Source: Sipunculus nudus (Eukaryota > Annelida > Sipuncula > Golfingiida > Sipunculidae). From it: a stretch of DNA of 64,000 nucleotides. The stretch is taken from contig CM049309.1 in NCBI GenBank assembly GCA_026874595.1, forward strand, positions 15,400,576-15,464,575, written 5' to 3'. Each line of letters opens with the position of its first letter. Position 1 is the first letter of the stretch. Shown here in pieces: positions 51,001 through 63,682 of the stretch. The notes below the pieces were generated by a model. It did not search any database. It saw only the letters and a list, made by a program, of their open reading frames with translations, and was not told the origin of the DNA. The translations under genes and the position numbers were made by a program.

Positions 51001-53122
51001 AATTTGTGTGAAATGGTTAATGCAATCCCTTTCAAAAGAAATTCCAGCACTAACTTTGATTTACAAGAGAAATTACAATATCATGAAAACAGGATGAGAG
51101 CGATGATTAAATTTTTTGTAGCGTAATTACCAGGTTTTCGTTGACGATTCCATCACTAGCTGCAAAGAATGCAAGGACGTGGGAGATGAAATGCTTCTCT
51201 TCTTTCTTCAGTGCTTCCCAGTGAATGAGATCCTTAGACAGGTCTACCTCCTCCGCAGTCCAGAACGATGCCTCAGCCTTCTTGTAGAACTGCCAGATGT
51301 CATGGTACTGGATCGGGAAGATGACAAACCTACGAGGATTCTCCCTCAGCAGAGGCTCATCTTCATAATCATTCTTCTTTGTGACTGGTTTCTGTGGTTT
51401 TTCAACTTTTTTAACCTGAAATTAAATTATAAAATCTAAATTTTACAAAACTGTCAACTGAAATGTTACCAGGGCTTCTAATTGGAGGAAAATTTGTTAA
51501 TACCAAAAGTATTCTTACCAATTGGCAATTGACAGGTATAAACATGGAGATTATAGAATCATTTGCTTAACTGAAAACAGGACTTAAGAGTAATTAAAAT
51601 GAACTGCCTTTTTCTCTGGAACTATGCCATCCCTTTCTCACATTTGCTTTAATTACAATTACCATGTGCACCAATGATACTTTATTGCACAAGTTACTGT
51701 TAATGAAAAAGTTACTTATAAACAATACTCATGAATCCCAAGCTAGATGTACCAACCATGATGTCCGAAACAAACTTTACATTTACTAAAATGACTTATC
51801 TCTAGATTGAAATGGAACAAACAATGCTTTTGCTTCCCTATAAAGCAAATTATATTGCCAAACTGGTACACAAAAAGTCTCTTTGAATTAAAAAAAAATC
51901 TTAAATATTTGGTGAAACAATAGCAGGTAAAAATAAATCCACGCATTTGCAAAAGATGCAGGTGTCTACTTATACTAATAGTATTGTAATTAATTTATTT
52001 ACAAAAATAATAATAGGATTGTAATGAGTAGTTTATACAATTTGATTAGCTATTCAGAGAACCTTAGAAAACCTCAATCTCAAATAAATATATATTTTAA
52101 TAAAAAAAAAATAAAATCTAACCAAAAAAATTATCTAACATGGCCCGTCACCTATCAATGAGAAACAACAGCGCAAGTGCGCAAACGCCATACAAGGACA
52201 AGGTCACTAAGGGCAGCTGTCCGAGGACGCTTCGCTTGGCGCCATATGACGTCATTTTGCGGGAAAACTCCCCAAGCACAGAAAGTCCCAAAAATTGCTA
52301 AATCGGCCAAAGTTTTATCGGCTATATGGATACACCGTTCTTTCATAAAGATATTACACTGCAAGTCAATTAGCGTTGCGGACTCGAGAGTGGTTTCACA
52401 TTATGGGCAGCTGCAGTTTCATGCAAACCCGGCCTGCATAACGAACCCCCCCCCCCCCACGCAGATGTAGAGACTAGAATTCATATTTACCTGATTCTTC
52501 TTCGGTGAAAGTGGCACGTTCTACAAAAAAAAAGAAACAACATTAATCAGACCCATAAACCTGAAACATTCTTGTATATATACTCAGGACCAAATAATGA
52601 AAAATAAAAAATTTACGGCATTATGCAATTACACAAGCTTTATTCCTCTCAACAGACTAATTCGATAAAAAGACCATGTTACACTTGCCAACTTCGATAT
52701 TTTATATATTAAGTAGTAATTAGGTGAATATTGTGATGTTACCTGTTTGTTGCTGTCGCCAAGAACTTTGGTTCCTTTCAGAAACAGGTTTCCAGGTTGC
52801 TGCAAAGAGAGAACAAAGAATTCAGCCAAATGGGCATTACAGAAGTTCTCTAGAAAACGAAACTGAAAAGGGATTTAGTCTTTGTTTTTCTGGTCTCTTC
52901 CCTATGTAAAATCCACAATTAAAACTTCAGATTCTGAGCTAGTTTTAGATTAAGTAATCGCGTCAAATAAACCAACAGGCAACACTGTCACTGCATTCCC
53001 ATTTATACAGTTTTCGATCAGATCTTAAGAAAACAGCACAAAAAGTTTACCTGATTTTCGTCTGTGATCTTCACCTGGTTAATAAGTTTGGTGGTGGCTT
53101 CTGCTGAGTGCATAGACAACAT
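48074..53122 (-). CDS. RRM2: Ribonucleoside-diphosphate reductase small subunit R2, complete, 8 exons
   Basis: Class Ia R2 houses the diiron-tyrosyl radical that the R1 subunit uses to reduce ribonucleoside diphosphates for dNTP synthesis in the cytosol. Exons from the start: 53122-53051, 52799-52743, 52520-52491, 51415-51131, 50660-50527, 49677-49452, 48875-48657, 48241-48074, giving 396 residues (human 389). Iron ligands D141, E172, H175, E234, E268 and H271 and radical tyrosine Y179 sit where the family has them. The C-terminal FTLDADF is the R1-binding tail. The N-terminal 70 residues are poorly conserved and hold an LSPKK cyclin-dependent-kinase-like site. I see no KEN degradation box. 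A second ATG three codons downstream could serve as start. The gene converges on WASHC5 and diverges from the STPG-like gene. The paralogue p53R2 (RRM2B) is the alternative; the longer N-terminus favours RRM2. Confidence 0.97.
48242..48656 (-). other. RRM2: RRM2 last intron, GC-AG type
   Basis: On the minus strand the donor reads AAG/gcaagt and the acceptor ttacag/ATT. The reading frame crosses from ELGCDK to IWNVENPF exactly as in R2 proteins (human ELGFSKVFRVENPF), so the GC donor is required by the protein alignment. The rest of the donor matches the consensus well, as is typical of GC-AG introns. No usable GT nearby keeps the frame. Confidence 0.9.
52200..52300. promoter_or_regulatory. 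CRE plus E2F-like composite site inside RRM2 intron 3
   Basis: A perfect cyclic-AMP response element TGACGTCA (52247-52254) is directly followed by TTTTGCGGGAAAA (52255-52267), close to the E2F consensus. It is in a locally CpG-rich patch of an otherwise AT-rich intron. RRM2 is an S-phase gene, so an intronic enhancer or alternative promoter is plausible. The motifs are seen; the role is inferred. Confidence 0.4.
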
Positions 53123-53804
53123 CTTGATTAAAATTAATTTATAACAAAGCTTAAAACTAAATGTAAAAAAGCTGTACGACTAGCCACTAAGACAGGAAAT
53201 CTACCAGTGCACAAAATTTGGTGGGAAACACTGTCAAATCAGGCGCGCCTTGGGAAGCTGACCAATCATATGGCATGACCCTTGACCCAAGCCATGATTG
53301 GCTAATTTTGGTTTCATCCAAGGGGTGGGAATATCATTATTTAGAGTTAATTTGGGATGTATGATAGATCTTTTGGAAATTAAAAGCCTAAACATAATAA
53401 TCTATTTAGGATTAATATTGTTCGAAAAAATATTGGTTTGTTTTTTTCATTGGTTACAATTTAATATATTATGTTTATCCCTCCACCCCTACAAAGACAC
53501 CTGTCAAAGTGCATGAAGTGCTAACCTCGAACTGGTTTCCAAGTTACGAGTAATAATCTGAAGATGCGTCGGACTATAATTTTTAGGTTATGTAAAATTA
53601 ATTTGATCAAAAAGATCTTGAATGTCATCTGAAACTTGAATAATTTTATTCCCACTATCCTTTGAGTGAAATGATCTAGAATAAATAACTTCATACAGGG
53701 ATGGGACAGGTTGTTGAGGAACTATATTTTTATCGTATTCATTTCCTGCTGCCAAACATGACTGTGTGCTCCGGTGACAACAACACCATCTGATACACGC
53801 CAAA
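53123..53804. promoter_or_regulatory. Divergent promoter region between RRM2 and the STPG-like gene
   Basis: The two start codons are head to head. The region has CCAAT at 53262-53266, its reverse complement ATTGG at 53297-53301, and the palindrome GGCGCGCC at 53242-53249. TTTGGTGGGAAA at 53217-53228 is a partial match to an E2F site. CCAAT boxes bound by NF-Y are established in mammalian R2 promoters. A role in both directions is inferred. I see no convincing TATA box. Confidence 0.5.
53758..53793 (+). promoter_or_regulatory. Short upstream ORF before the STPG-like start
   Basis: An ATG in good context (AAACATGA) opens an 11-codon ORF ending in TGA 11 bases before the main ATG. If it lies within the transcript leader it should reduce initiation at the main start. 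The leader itself is inferred, not seen. Confidence 0.4.
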
Positions 53805-56800
53805 ATGGGGGATAGTGTAAGAGTTGTCCAAGAAGACCATGTAAAACGAATTCACAGTACCAAGGTATCGGGGAAATTGCATAAAGGTGAACAATCCGTA
53901 TATATAGACGGCTCACATATATCTTTAATAGTGATTGCTGGATTTAAATTTTATTGTGACACCAAAATTCATTCCATGTACAAAAGACAAAACTTAAAAT
54001 GAACACCTTCAGCAAATGAAATTGTATAAACTGCAGTACCCCAGACCTCCCCTCAAATTTATTATTTCTTAAATATGTTGTAACCAAGTTAACTAAAAAC
54101 TTTGTTTCAGATACGAGTAAAATGTCACTCAGGCCTGCCAAATCACATTTTTTAAAGGGGCCCAATCACCTATAAAAATAGCTTCTTCCCTTTAGAATGG
54201 ATGAGAATATATCTGTACCTGCCAAAATATTGTCTTGAAACCGATGGCTAACAAGTGTTAAAAACAATGGACTGGGCGCCATCACAGGTGTCAACATAAA
54301 CCACTCGTTAAAATTGAATGTGTGCATTACCAAGCCACTACATGTGTCAATCAGGACTCAGGAGATGCCCTGGCTGACTTGGCCCAAAATAGTTATGTAT
54401 ATGTCGAGGCCCAGATTAGAATCTGGCCCAATTTAAAACTGGGCCAGCCCAGATCAAAATTCTTATCTGGGCCAGACCAGTTTTAAATTGGGCCAGCCCA
54501 GATTAAAATTTTGATCTGGGCCGGTCCAGATTAAAATCCTGTGGTGAAGCCTTCAGGATTTAAATCTGGTCTGGACTGATTTGAAACTGGGCCAGCCCAG
54601 ATTAGAATATTGATCAGGGCCGGTCAAGTTAACAATCCTGTGGTGGACTGATTTTAAACTGGACCAGCCCAGATCAGAATCCTAATCTACTCCTAGGCTG
54701 GCTTCAATTACACTATATTTAATCAGCTGGCCTTTCAATTCAAAGAATTTGTAAAACATTGTAAGACTGTAAGTCAATAATAATTAATATTTATGAATTT
54801 ATTTCATATTCTATGAAAATATCATTTGTTCGATCCTGTCATATTTATTTTGTAATTTCACCTCTTATGTAAAATGTCTAATATACAATTATAAGATAAT
54901 CATGTTAAACATTGGTATTTTACAGCTAAAAACTACAAATATAGCTTGCAGAACATTGGCATTAATTCAACAAACTAAAACAAATTTTAATCAATAATAA
55001 TTAATATATATGTTACTCAATGTTAAGCTTGTGATCCAAGACCTGTAAATTCACAATTTTATTTGTTATGTTATTTATCATTTATGTGTTTTGTGCCCTT
55101 CAAAATGGTATATCTGGAATAAATGTTTACTGTATTATCTGATTTAAGATGATAAAAATCAAGCTAGCCTAAGATTAGATTAGGATTCTGATCTGGTTAG
55201 GTTTAAAATCAGTCCACCACAGGATTGTAATCTTGATTAGTCCAAATTAAAATTTTGATCTGGGCCAGCCCAGTTTAAAAATCAGTCCACCACAGGATAA
55301 TAAACTTAACCAGCCCAAATCAAAAGCCTGTTTTTGATACAGAATGCTTTTTTGTTGGTTCCAGTTTGGAATCTGGAGTTAATATAAGAAAAAAGTATAA
55401 TTTCATAATTTTTATAATTAATATTATAATATTCATATATATAATATAATTGTAATATAAACACAAGATGTACATAAAAAAAATGAATAAAAAGTGGTCC
55501 CCCCCCCCCCCCAAATACTTGAAAGACTGGTGTATTGGATAGCTCTGACAAAATCTGCATTGTACTGAATGCAAGCCTTTGCCATTCGCATATTCGGCCG
55601 ATTTTCCAAGGTACATTTTTGCATAATAACTACATTTGTGAATATCCCTTGATGATGTTCCTGGATTCGGATCATGTATCAGGTCTTCACCAAGATCTAT
55701 TCCATTTTTCTTTGGCCCATTCCCAAAATGTCCTGAAATTTTCTCGAGATTCTGTTCATGATTGTCATTTGTGATTGTATGAGTTGTGTTGTGAACAAAT
55801 ACACAAACAAGAATGATTGCACACCTTCCTGATGGAGGCAGTTATCATCTGTTAAATATTTCCAATGCCAAATTGTAATTTTCATATTTGAAATAAAACT
55901 AAGACACTTCCACTGGGAAACTATGTTCAATGGGTGTCAGTGGAAAAGTGGTTTGGGTGTCAGACTTCTTTGCTTACAGCCCAGCTTTGACACAGCAGTC
56001 ACACTTGATGACAGATATCTCAACTAGTGGTTCCAATCTGTTGCCAGCAGTATTGGCGTAGAATGGTGATCTGTGTAGTAAAAGTGACACACAATGGGTT
56101 CAACTTGAAATAAGTTGTACAACCATTCCAGATTGTTGACTTTTGATGACTGCCCATACTAGATTAAAAAAAACTTTAAAAGGGGCATAATCAGGAGCAA
56201 TAGTATGCCTATTCTTTCACACAATCAGTTCAGTTTTGTTTTAAGCAAAATTTTCACAGCAAAACCATCCAAGTCACAGTCTGAGTACCTCACATACTTC
56301 TGTATAACACTTTGTTATGGCTCTGCAGTTTGGTATAGACAGTCCACATGTTTCTGTTTAAGATAACAAGGCCGGGTGACAGGAAGTCAGATTGTGAGCC
56401 ACAACACGCTATGTTTCAGCCAGAGGTAACATGTATTACATTCTGTGGGCAAGGTCAGGGCATCGCCTAATTGACTTGTATTGTGGCATGGGCTATGCAC
56501 ACTTTGTGTTTTTGTTGACACTTGTGTCCACTGTTTTAAACACTCGTTTACAGGAGTAAGCAAACGCTTTCAGAGCAATATTTTGACAGGTACAAATTTA
56601 TTTGAAACGAAAGAATCTATTATTTGTGTTATTTCAATATGCTTTATACATAGGTGCTTAGGCCCCTTAAAACAGGTGTTTCATGATGCAGTCAATTTAC
56701 TGGCAAAAGGTGGCAGCCATTTGTGGTGGCTATGACGTTGCCACCTGGTGGTGCCAGTCTGCATTAAGCTTAATACATGGAACATTTTTCATGTTTCGAA

Positions 56801-58207
56801 CCACTCATGTTTGAAATTATTTTACAAACTTGTGCCACTTAGTCAGATATTAAACAAATAATAATTGATCAATCATTGCCCCTTTTATAGCTCAGCTGAC
56901 TATTAGTCATCTGAGCTATAGTCGTGGTCCATTGTCTGTCGTCCGTCCATCTTTCCGTCCGTTAGACTGGCACGTTTTGAAACTGTTATACCGATACCTA
57001 CGAATCAAAAATTTCGCATACTGTTAGATGTCCCCAAGATCTACCAAACCGAACACTGGGTCACTGCCACTTCGTTCCTTAGAGAAATTAAGGAAAAACC
57101 TCAAATTTCCATTAAAAACCTATTATTACACTTCAGGACTGCCTAATATCAAAATCACCTACCTGTTTTTCTTAATATTTACCAGAAGTATTCTCTTATA
57201 AATTTCCTGTATACATGTCAGAAATTAAGTCTGTTGAGTGTAATTTCTTAAAGTTAACATCTTAAAGAACATAAGGGACTTTGTAAAAAATCAGGAAAAA
57301 TATTAACTCACTTAAAATGAAAAATATTGAAGCTATAGACTTTTTTTCCAAGTATATAACTTTGTTTTATTAAGATTCAATTGTATACCCAAAATATGAT
57401 CTGAATTTGGTAATTTTTTAAGTAATTAGCATAAAAATAAAATCTTAAGTTTTGCTCAACGTTGACCATGGCACATTTTTTTCTGTGAGTAGTTTTGATT
57501 TATTTTTCACAGCATGTAAACATGTGTATTTAATTTTTTTTTTATATCTGAAATTTGAATATAAAAGATTAAAAATTAGGCCAGTTATTGAATTTTTTTC
57601 TTGAGGCTCTACTATAGTCATTTGCTTTTGTCTTGATATTGTTTGTACTGTAATGCTGTTTCCACTCCAATATACAAAACTTTCCTTGAAAAAGTATTTC
57701 AAGGAGTAATCCAGAAGATGCCATGTTGTGTTAATGTAGCATTTTTAAAGAAATCAATTTTCTTTTAAGTGATTTAAACCCATCAGTATGCATAAATTTA
57801 TAAAATATGAAGCAAATTGTGGAAAATAAAGGCACAATTGTGAATTCTGAATCAAGTATTTTTTTAGATATTTATTGTTTTGGAAATTTAAAAGACTTGT
57901 TTTTGTGGTAAAAATAGATATACATTTGTATGCATGATGTGGTATATATCTGACAAGATTGAGATTTATGATAATGCAATTTAGAATTATGAATCAACTT
58001 TTATATTCAGATATATATGTTATATTGGAAATGTATAGAAATATAAACTTAAAAAAAATGATGTAATAAAAAAATGAAGATCTGATACAAACATTTGTTC
58101 ATTATTTTCATTCCTCAGCAGAATTAGAGATCAGGCTTTGTTTGCCCTGTATGTATATACAAGTGTGTAGTTAATCCCACCATCCATGTAACTCCCATCA
58201 TTCCAGC

Positions 58208-58238
<31 letters not shown>

Positions 58239-61200
58239 AGGCACACCACCACCAAGTTCTTGCATCTGTGGACTGGGGACATTAGTTATATTTCAACGGT
58301 ATACATTTTATATAATATAAAAATACATATATTTAATAACATATATTATAAAAAAATTGATCCAGTTGAATAAATGTGTAAACTACTGAACTGTCAACAA
58401 TTTATCAAAAAGCAAATCAATGATCATGGTAATAATATACATCTTTTGTTCACATTGCTTCAACTTTAACATTAGGAAATGCATAGTTTGGTCACAAAAT
58501 ATTATTTGTAACAATTTCTTACTCATCAATACAAACCAATAATGTCAACCAGCCCTGGCCTTTATTACCTTTTCCTCTTTAGACTTATCTCCACTACATT
58601 ATTTTAGATTTTTACCTTCAGGGTCAACTTCAGCTGAGCACAGTGATCCAGGGTTCCCTTGTTTTACTTCAAATTTGATATTGATTGGTTAAATTGGTGT
58701 TGTTTTTTGTCACAGGTCCCTGAAGGTTTTGGTTGTATTAAGGGGCACTCGTATAAATTTTTAGCTCAGCTGACTATAAGTCATCTGAGCTATAGTCATG
58801 GTCCATTGTCCGTCGTCAGTCCGTCCGTCCGTCCGTCCGTCCGTAGATGTGGCACGTTTTGAAACCGTAAGACCTAGGAATCCAAAATTCAGCATAATGT
58901 TAGATGTCCCCAAGATCTCCTACCAAGCCAAAAACTAGGTCTTTGCGACTTCATTCCTTTGAGAAATTAAGGAAAAACCTCAATTTTTTATTAAAAACCT
59001 ATTTTCACACTTTAGGACTGCCTAATATCAAAACCACTCATCTGTTTTCCTCATATTTCCTATAAATAATCCTCTATATAATTTCTATGTACATGCCAGA
59101 AATTAGGTCTGTATTATTTAATTTAAAAAAGTTATGGGCCCAAACATAATGCATTTTGTAAATAATCAGGAAAGAAATTTTATCACTTAACACAAAACTT
59201 GTTAAAGCTAAGCACTTTTTTTCCAGTAATATTACTTTTATTAATCAAAATTAAATTGTATACCCAAAATTAGATCAAAATCTTTTAAATTTTTAAAAAT
59301 ATTAGCAAAAATAAAAAATTGGTACCTTAAATTTTGCCCAACTTTGACCATGGCACATTTTTTTGCTGTAACTGCTGTGGATTTAATTTTCACAGCATGT
59401 TTTTGTTAGCATTTCAACTGTTAACACCAAAAATTTGAAACCAGTTGATCAAAAACTGTAGATTTTATTCAAGTTTTCAAGCACCATGTCACATATTGCT
59501 AGTGTTATGCAGTTTGCTAGAGCTCAGCTCCCGAGCTTCAGCTCTAAGTTCCTTAAATTTGGCATACAGTTAGATTTCTCCAAAATCCCGTACCATGCCA
59601 AGAATTTGGTCACTAGGACTTAATTCCTTCGAGATATCAATGAAAAACTTCATTTTTCCATTAAAAACCCAATGTTACACTCAAGACTGCCTAATATCAA
59701 AACCACTGATCTTACTTTGATCATATATAATATACATATTTTTCTATACATTCACTATGCACATGCCAGAAATGATGTCAGTATTGTGTATTTTTTTTAA
59801 GTTATGGGCCCAAACATAATGCACTTTGTAAAAAATTAAGAAATATATTTACTCCCTTAACAAGGGCATTGCTGAAGCTAGAGATTTTTTTTGTCAGGGA
59901 TGTAACATTATTTAATCAAGATTCAATTGAATACCCAAAATTAGTTCTGAATTTTTCAAATTTTATAAGTTATTAGTATAAATATAAAATTAGTACTTTA
60001 AACTTTGCCCAACTGTGACCAAGGCACGTTTGTTTCCCGTGAGCACTGTTGATATAATTTTCATATCATGCACACATAAGGATTTCAGCTTTTTAGTTTA
60101 GAAAGCTGAAAGAAATTTGCCAAATATTAAAGCTTTTATTAATGTTTTTATGAGACCCTGTCAGACTTTGGCTCTCTCCAGCCCCTCTTGAGTCACCTGT
60201 ATGTTGACCTTGTTGACCTTTCATCAAATTATGCACGCTTGAGGGGAGAATCCAGGCAGCTTATGGCCAGCCACAGTTCATCCAGGTGTTCAACCCAACT
60301 CATCTAGTAGTTTTAACCAACAACATAACAATAAACAATAAATTAATAAATTTTTATTGGTTTTTAATAACAAATTAAAGAAAAATAGAAAAGGAATTTG
60401 TTAGTTTATAATAACAGGAAATTAACTTGCAGTTACTGATGATATAAGAATCTTGTATCGATGAGTAGAATTTCACATATTCCAAATAACACCATGCAGT
60501 CACCTATGGCTTTTTCAGTTCATTTTTAATGATAAAGAAGTAAATCATATTATTCATTACTAATCATTAAGGATTATATGAAGGAAATTAATGATAGACA
60601 AAGATGCAGTTGATAATATTAATCTAGATTCCTACTGTGTCTAGTGTGTACATTGTTGTGAAATTAGTCCAAAATGAATTTTTTACAGTTATTTTTTAAT
60701 ATAAATAAAAGCCATAAAACCACGTACTTATGATCATTATTTAAATGTGTGAAATTTGTATATTCTGGATTCTCAACATCATTGTTTGGTGAAAACTGAA
60801 TAAATACCAGACATGGTGCGAATACTTTGTAATTGTATTAAATACGAATATGATTATGTGCTCCATTATAAAATTTCTTGCATAAAGAATGGGAATTCAG
60901 GTAAAAATGAAAGTATATGAATACTCATGCAAATACTTTCAAAATGTATTCATGAATGCATTCATGAATATATTCTTTAATATTATTTTAATAACCATAT
61001 CAGTTATATTTCATTTTAAAAAAATCATATGATTCTCTTATAATTTTTAATAAAAATTATATTTGGGACAATATTTGTAATTTTTTAAATAAATAGTTAA
61101 CTCTTGTATTATATGTTCTGCTTATAAGTTATATGGCCAAGTCAAAATCTGTGTGACAGTAGTACTCCATTTGCTAATAAAATAAATGAAATCAATCCTC

Positions 61201-63420
61201 TTCCCTGTCTCCAAAGGTACTATCAAAATCATACATAAGCTAAACAACAACAACTCATAATACAGCTTATATTTTTTACCACACAAAACCAGCATGTGCC
61301 TCATTTCTAAATAATATTTTTTTATCATATATAACAGCTGAGCGTCGTGACCCATAGGTCCCTTGTTAAATACAGTATGTGCTCAGAATTGGGAATTCTT
61401 TTCCTGAAACTAGTGTTGCACACATTGTCTCCTCTCAAATGCTGATTTATTATAGTTGCCTGACAAAATTGACCCTTGATAATTGATATTGCCCACAGGT
61501 TGAGTACATTATTCAGAAATTTCTATTTCTGAATAACAGGAGGTGCCAGGGATCCGGGTTTTCCTGTCTTAAGCTAAGATACCATATGATCTGCATGCAG
61601 AATGGGGGTTGGGAGTTTTCATATGCACTGGACTAAGTGGTACAGCAGCATGCCATATTTTATTTTGTCCCATGCATCATCCTGTTTACCATGCAGAACC
61701 TGCAGTCATTGCTGCATGTTTACAACTATTCATTTTGTCAGATATGCGTTCCACATGTCCAATTTGTGGTATGGAACTCGCTCTCCTTATCTAGTCAATT
61801 TCAATTATTATCCGCATGGCATGCATATGGAATCTTAGCCTTTGCAGGTTAGTGGGGTAGTCAGATGATTAAATATGTTGATGGAATTAGTAAAGGGTCT
61901 TCATATCTGCTTACTGTAACATAGTGTGGGCAAAATGTCCTGTCCCGTCTGTTTCTGTAATATAGAGGTTGTACTGTGTATCATATATGTATTATAATAT
62001 ATCCCCTTATCGCTACATTTAACTTGGTTTTCCAGGACATAATATCACTGCTGCCAGTGCTTCAATTCCAAGCAAATATCAAACAATAGTGGTTGACAAC
62101 TCAGAGAGGAGGGGGTTTAATTCCTGTGCCAGAAGGTTTCAAGGTGACACTGGAGTGGTGAGTACCTTGTGTCCTTTATGTCACAAGACAACATTGAAAT
62201 GGCCATATCTGTTAGTTCCTATATCAATTCATCCCTTTATTCCATTTCCAAAGAAATAACATCTCTTAACTTAGAAATCTGCATCCCAATGGATTCATGC
62301 CTCCACTATATGGAGGTCCTTATTGTGGGATGCTTCCTAACTGTTGTGTGCATCCACTCACCTCAGAACTTAAAGCACCATTTAAAAAATGCTCTGCAGA
62401 CACACTGGACTCCATCTCTCCGAGTCACTGGGCACTAGACTGATGCGTAAACAGGTGTCTATAGGCCACACTGGGTGGTGCTTGAGGCTTTTCCTTGTCT
62501 GCATTCACTTATTTTTTGGCCTGTCTTCCCAGCTTCATTCGTGCTTAAGTGACTGTACATTTGTGAATATTCTTTGATGTGCCTCCAGAATCTTGAGAAG
62601 ATGCTAGATGCACACCAAAATCTAATCAATTATTCCTATTCCCATTCCCATAATGCCCTGAAAATTCCAATCATGATTACGTGAGTTATATTCAGGGATA
62701 AAAAATAATGGGAAAAAGTTACACTCTCCTGAAAGGAATGCTGTGTATTGCAGGAACATTCCCCATTCAAAAGTTACATTCCCTCATACAGAAGTGGTTT
62801 ATATTTGTAAAATGAGTAACACAAGGAATAAAAGTGCAAATTTCTTGTCCCAATAAAATTAAAACAATCAGTAACTGAAACTATATGTGCATTTTATGTT
62901 TAGGTGTAGCTGTGGTAAGATGTTTCTTGTCAGCTGGGAAAATTTGTGGCTGGTACTGCCTTATTATAATTCTTAGGCAAGTTTCACAGGATAAGACTTC
63001 ATGACACAGTTTCTTTTCTAAAACATTCTAACAAACTATAATGGAAACTGAATGGTTTTGTCCACAATCTGATTCCTGAAATCTTGTGTTAAGCAGCTGT
63101 GGAAACAATGTTGGTTCAACTGGGAAGATATGCTGCCAGCGTCCTCCATATCATACTTGTTCGACAAGTATTAAATGATTAAACATCCAGTTTACATGTC
63201 TGCAAAAATATATATATTTATACTTGAAAACCATCTAATACTGATCAGGGAAAAGTCAGAATTTTTTTCAGAGTTGGCTGCTGGCAACGCTGAATATACT
63301 TGCATTTGAATTGTTTTAAAGAATGAAAACCCTGGGCCTGGAACATATGTCAACCAGCAAGTGGTGGAGAGTGGCAGTCCGTCTTATTCAAAGAAGGGGA
63401 CCGGAGGATTTGCCTCAAAG
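53805..63420 (+). CDS. STPG1: Sperm-tail PG-rich repeat protein, probably STPG1; 5' part, truncated by the window end
   Basis: Three exons join in phase: 53805-53886 (phase 1 donor G/gtgaac), 62036-62157, and 63322-63420 (phase 0, donor gtaatt), giving 101 residues that run on past the window. Exon 2 codes for SIPSKYQTIVV and GFNS, and exon 3 begins NENPGPGTY, the Pro-Gly-Pro-Gly-Tyr core of SHIPPO/STPG repeats, followed by YSKKGTGGF. Proteins of this family are axoneme or microtubule associated. STPG1 (MAPO2) has also been linked to apoptosis after alkylation damage. The start ATG lies in a good context (CAAAATGG) after a short upstream ORF. Exons 2 and 3 are firm. Exon 1 is inferred from phase and position across an 8.1-kb intron, so an intervening exon cannot be excluded. 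STPG2 or another family member is possible. Confidence 0.62.
54400..55330. mobile_element. Foldback element with CTGGGCCAGCCCAG repeats
   Basis: The left arm (about 54405-54712) is an array of GGGCCAGCCCAGATTA-like units. The right arm (about 55150-55330) is its inverted copy. AATCCTGTGGTGGACTGAT and CAGATCAGAATCCTAATCTA at the inner left end match the reverse complement of the right arm. The 440-bp loop is AT-rich and lacks coding signal. It lies in the first intron of the STPG-like gene. Confidence 0.8.
55545..55800 (-). repeat. Dispersed repeat family R3, inverted copy
   Basis: Read on the minus strand it gives the order TTGTTCACAACACAACTCA, ATTTCAGGACATTTTGGGAATGGG, CCGAATCCAGGAACATC and CACAAATGTAGTT, as in 41830-42060. 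Confidence 0.6.
56887..57745. mobile_element. Truncated copy C of the CTCAGCTGACT family
   Basis: It starts TAGCTCAGCTGACTATTAG and follows copies A and B through GGCACGTTTTGAAAC, GCCTAATATCAAAA and the CCAAGTATATAACTTTG region, ending near GATGCCATGTTGTG. The distal third of the family is missing. Confidence 0.75.
58205..58242. repeat. Poly-C run joined to (CA)n
   Basis: About 18 C residues run directly into about seven CA dinucleotides. Confidence 0.9.
58758..61368. mobile_element. Long interspersed repeat family, copy B (about 2.6 kb)
   Basis: Start and end match copy A, including a CAGCTGAGCGTCGTGACCC end. It is longer because the first part is duplicated: GGCATACAGTTAGATTTCTCC and ACTGCCTAATATCAAAACCACT near 59570-59705 repeat 58890-59040. 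A (GTCC)n run lies at 58815-58844. There is no coding frame. Confidence 0.75.
62545..62695 (-). repeat. Dispersed repeat family R3, inverted fragment in STPG-like intron 2
   Basis: TTTGTGAATATTCTTTGATG and CCCATAATGCCCTGAAAATTCC follow 55630-55740 in the same orientation. Confidence 0.55.
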
Positions 63421-63682
63421 GTAATTAATGTTTAAATATTATTAGTTTTAATTGTCTTATAACTTACGTGAACAGGATTCATATTTTTTTTTGATGGCTC
63501 AATTTCGCACTTTTAGTATAGAAGTAGTTTTATTACCATTATAGAAGCATAATATATCAAAGAAGCAATACTGTTAAAAATGATATAATGTGATATCTTT
63601 AATTTGTCAGGTAAAGTTGTTGCATAGGTTATTTCAGGAATAATCTGTACTCAGAGGACATTTTCCAGTTCACACAATGTAT

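Noticed and set aside
53588-53803. 71-residue minus-strand frame as an extra RRM2 exon or small gene
   Set aside because: It lies in the divergent promoter region, has no similarity to R2 and no supporting splice site; probably a chance frame.
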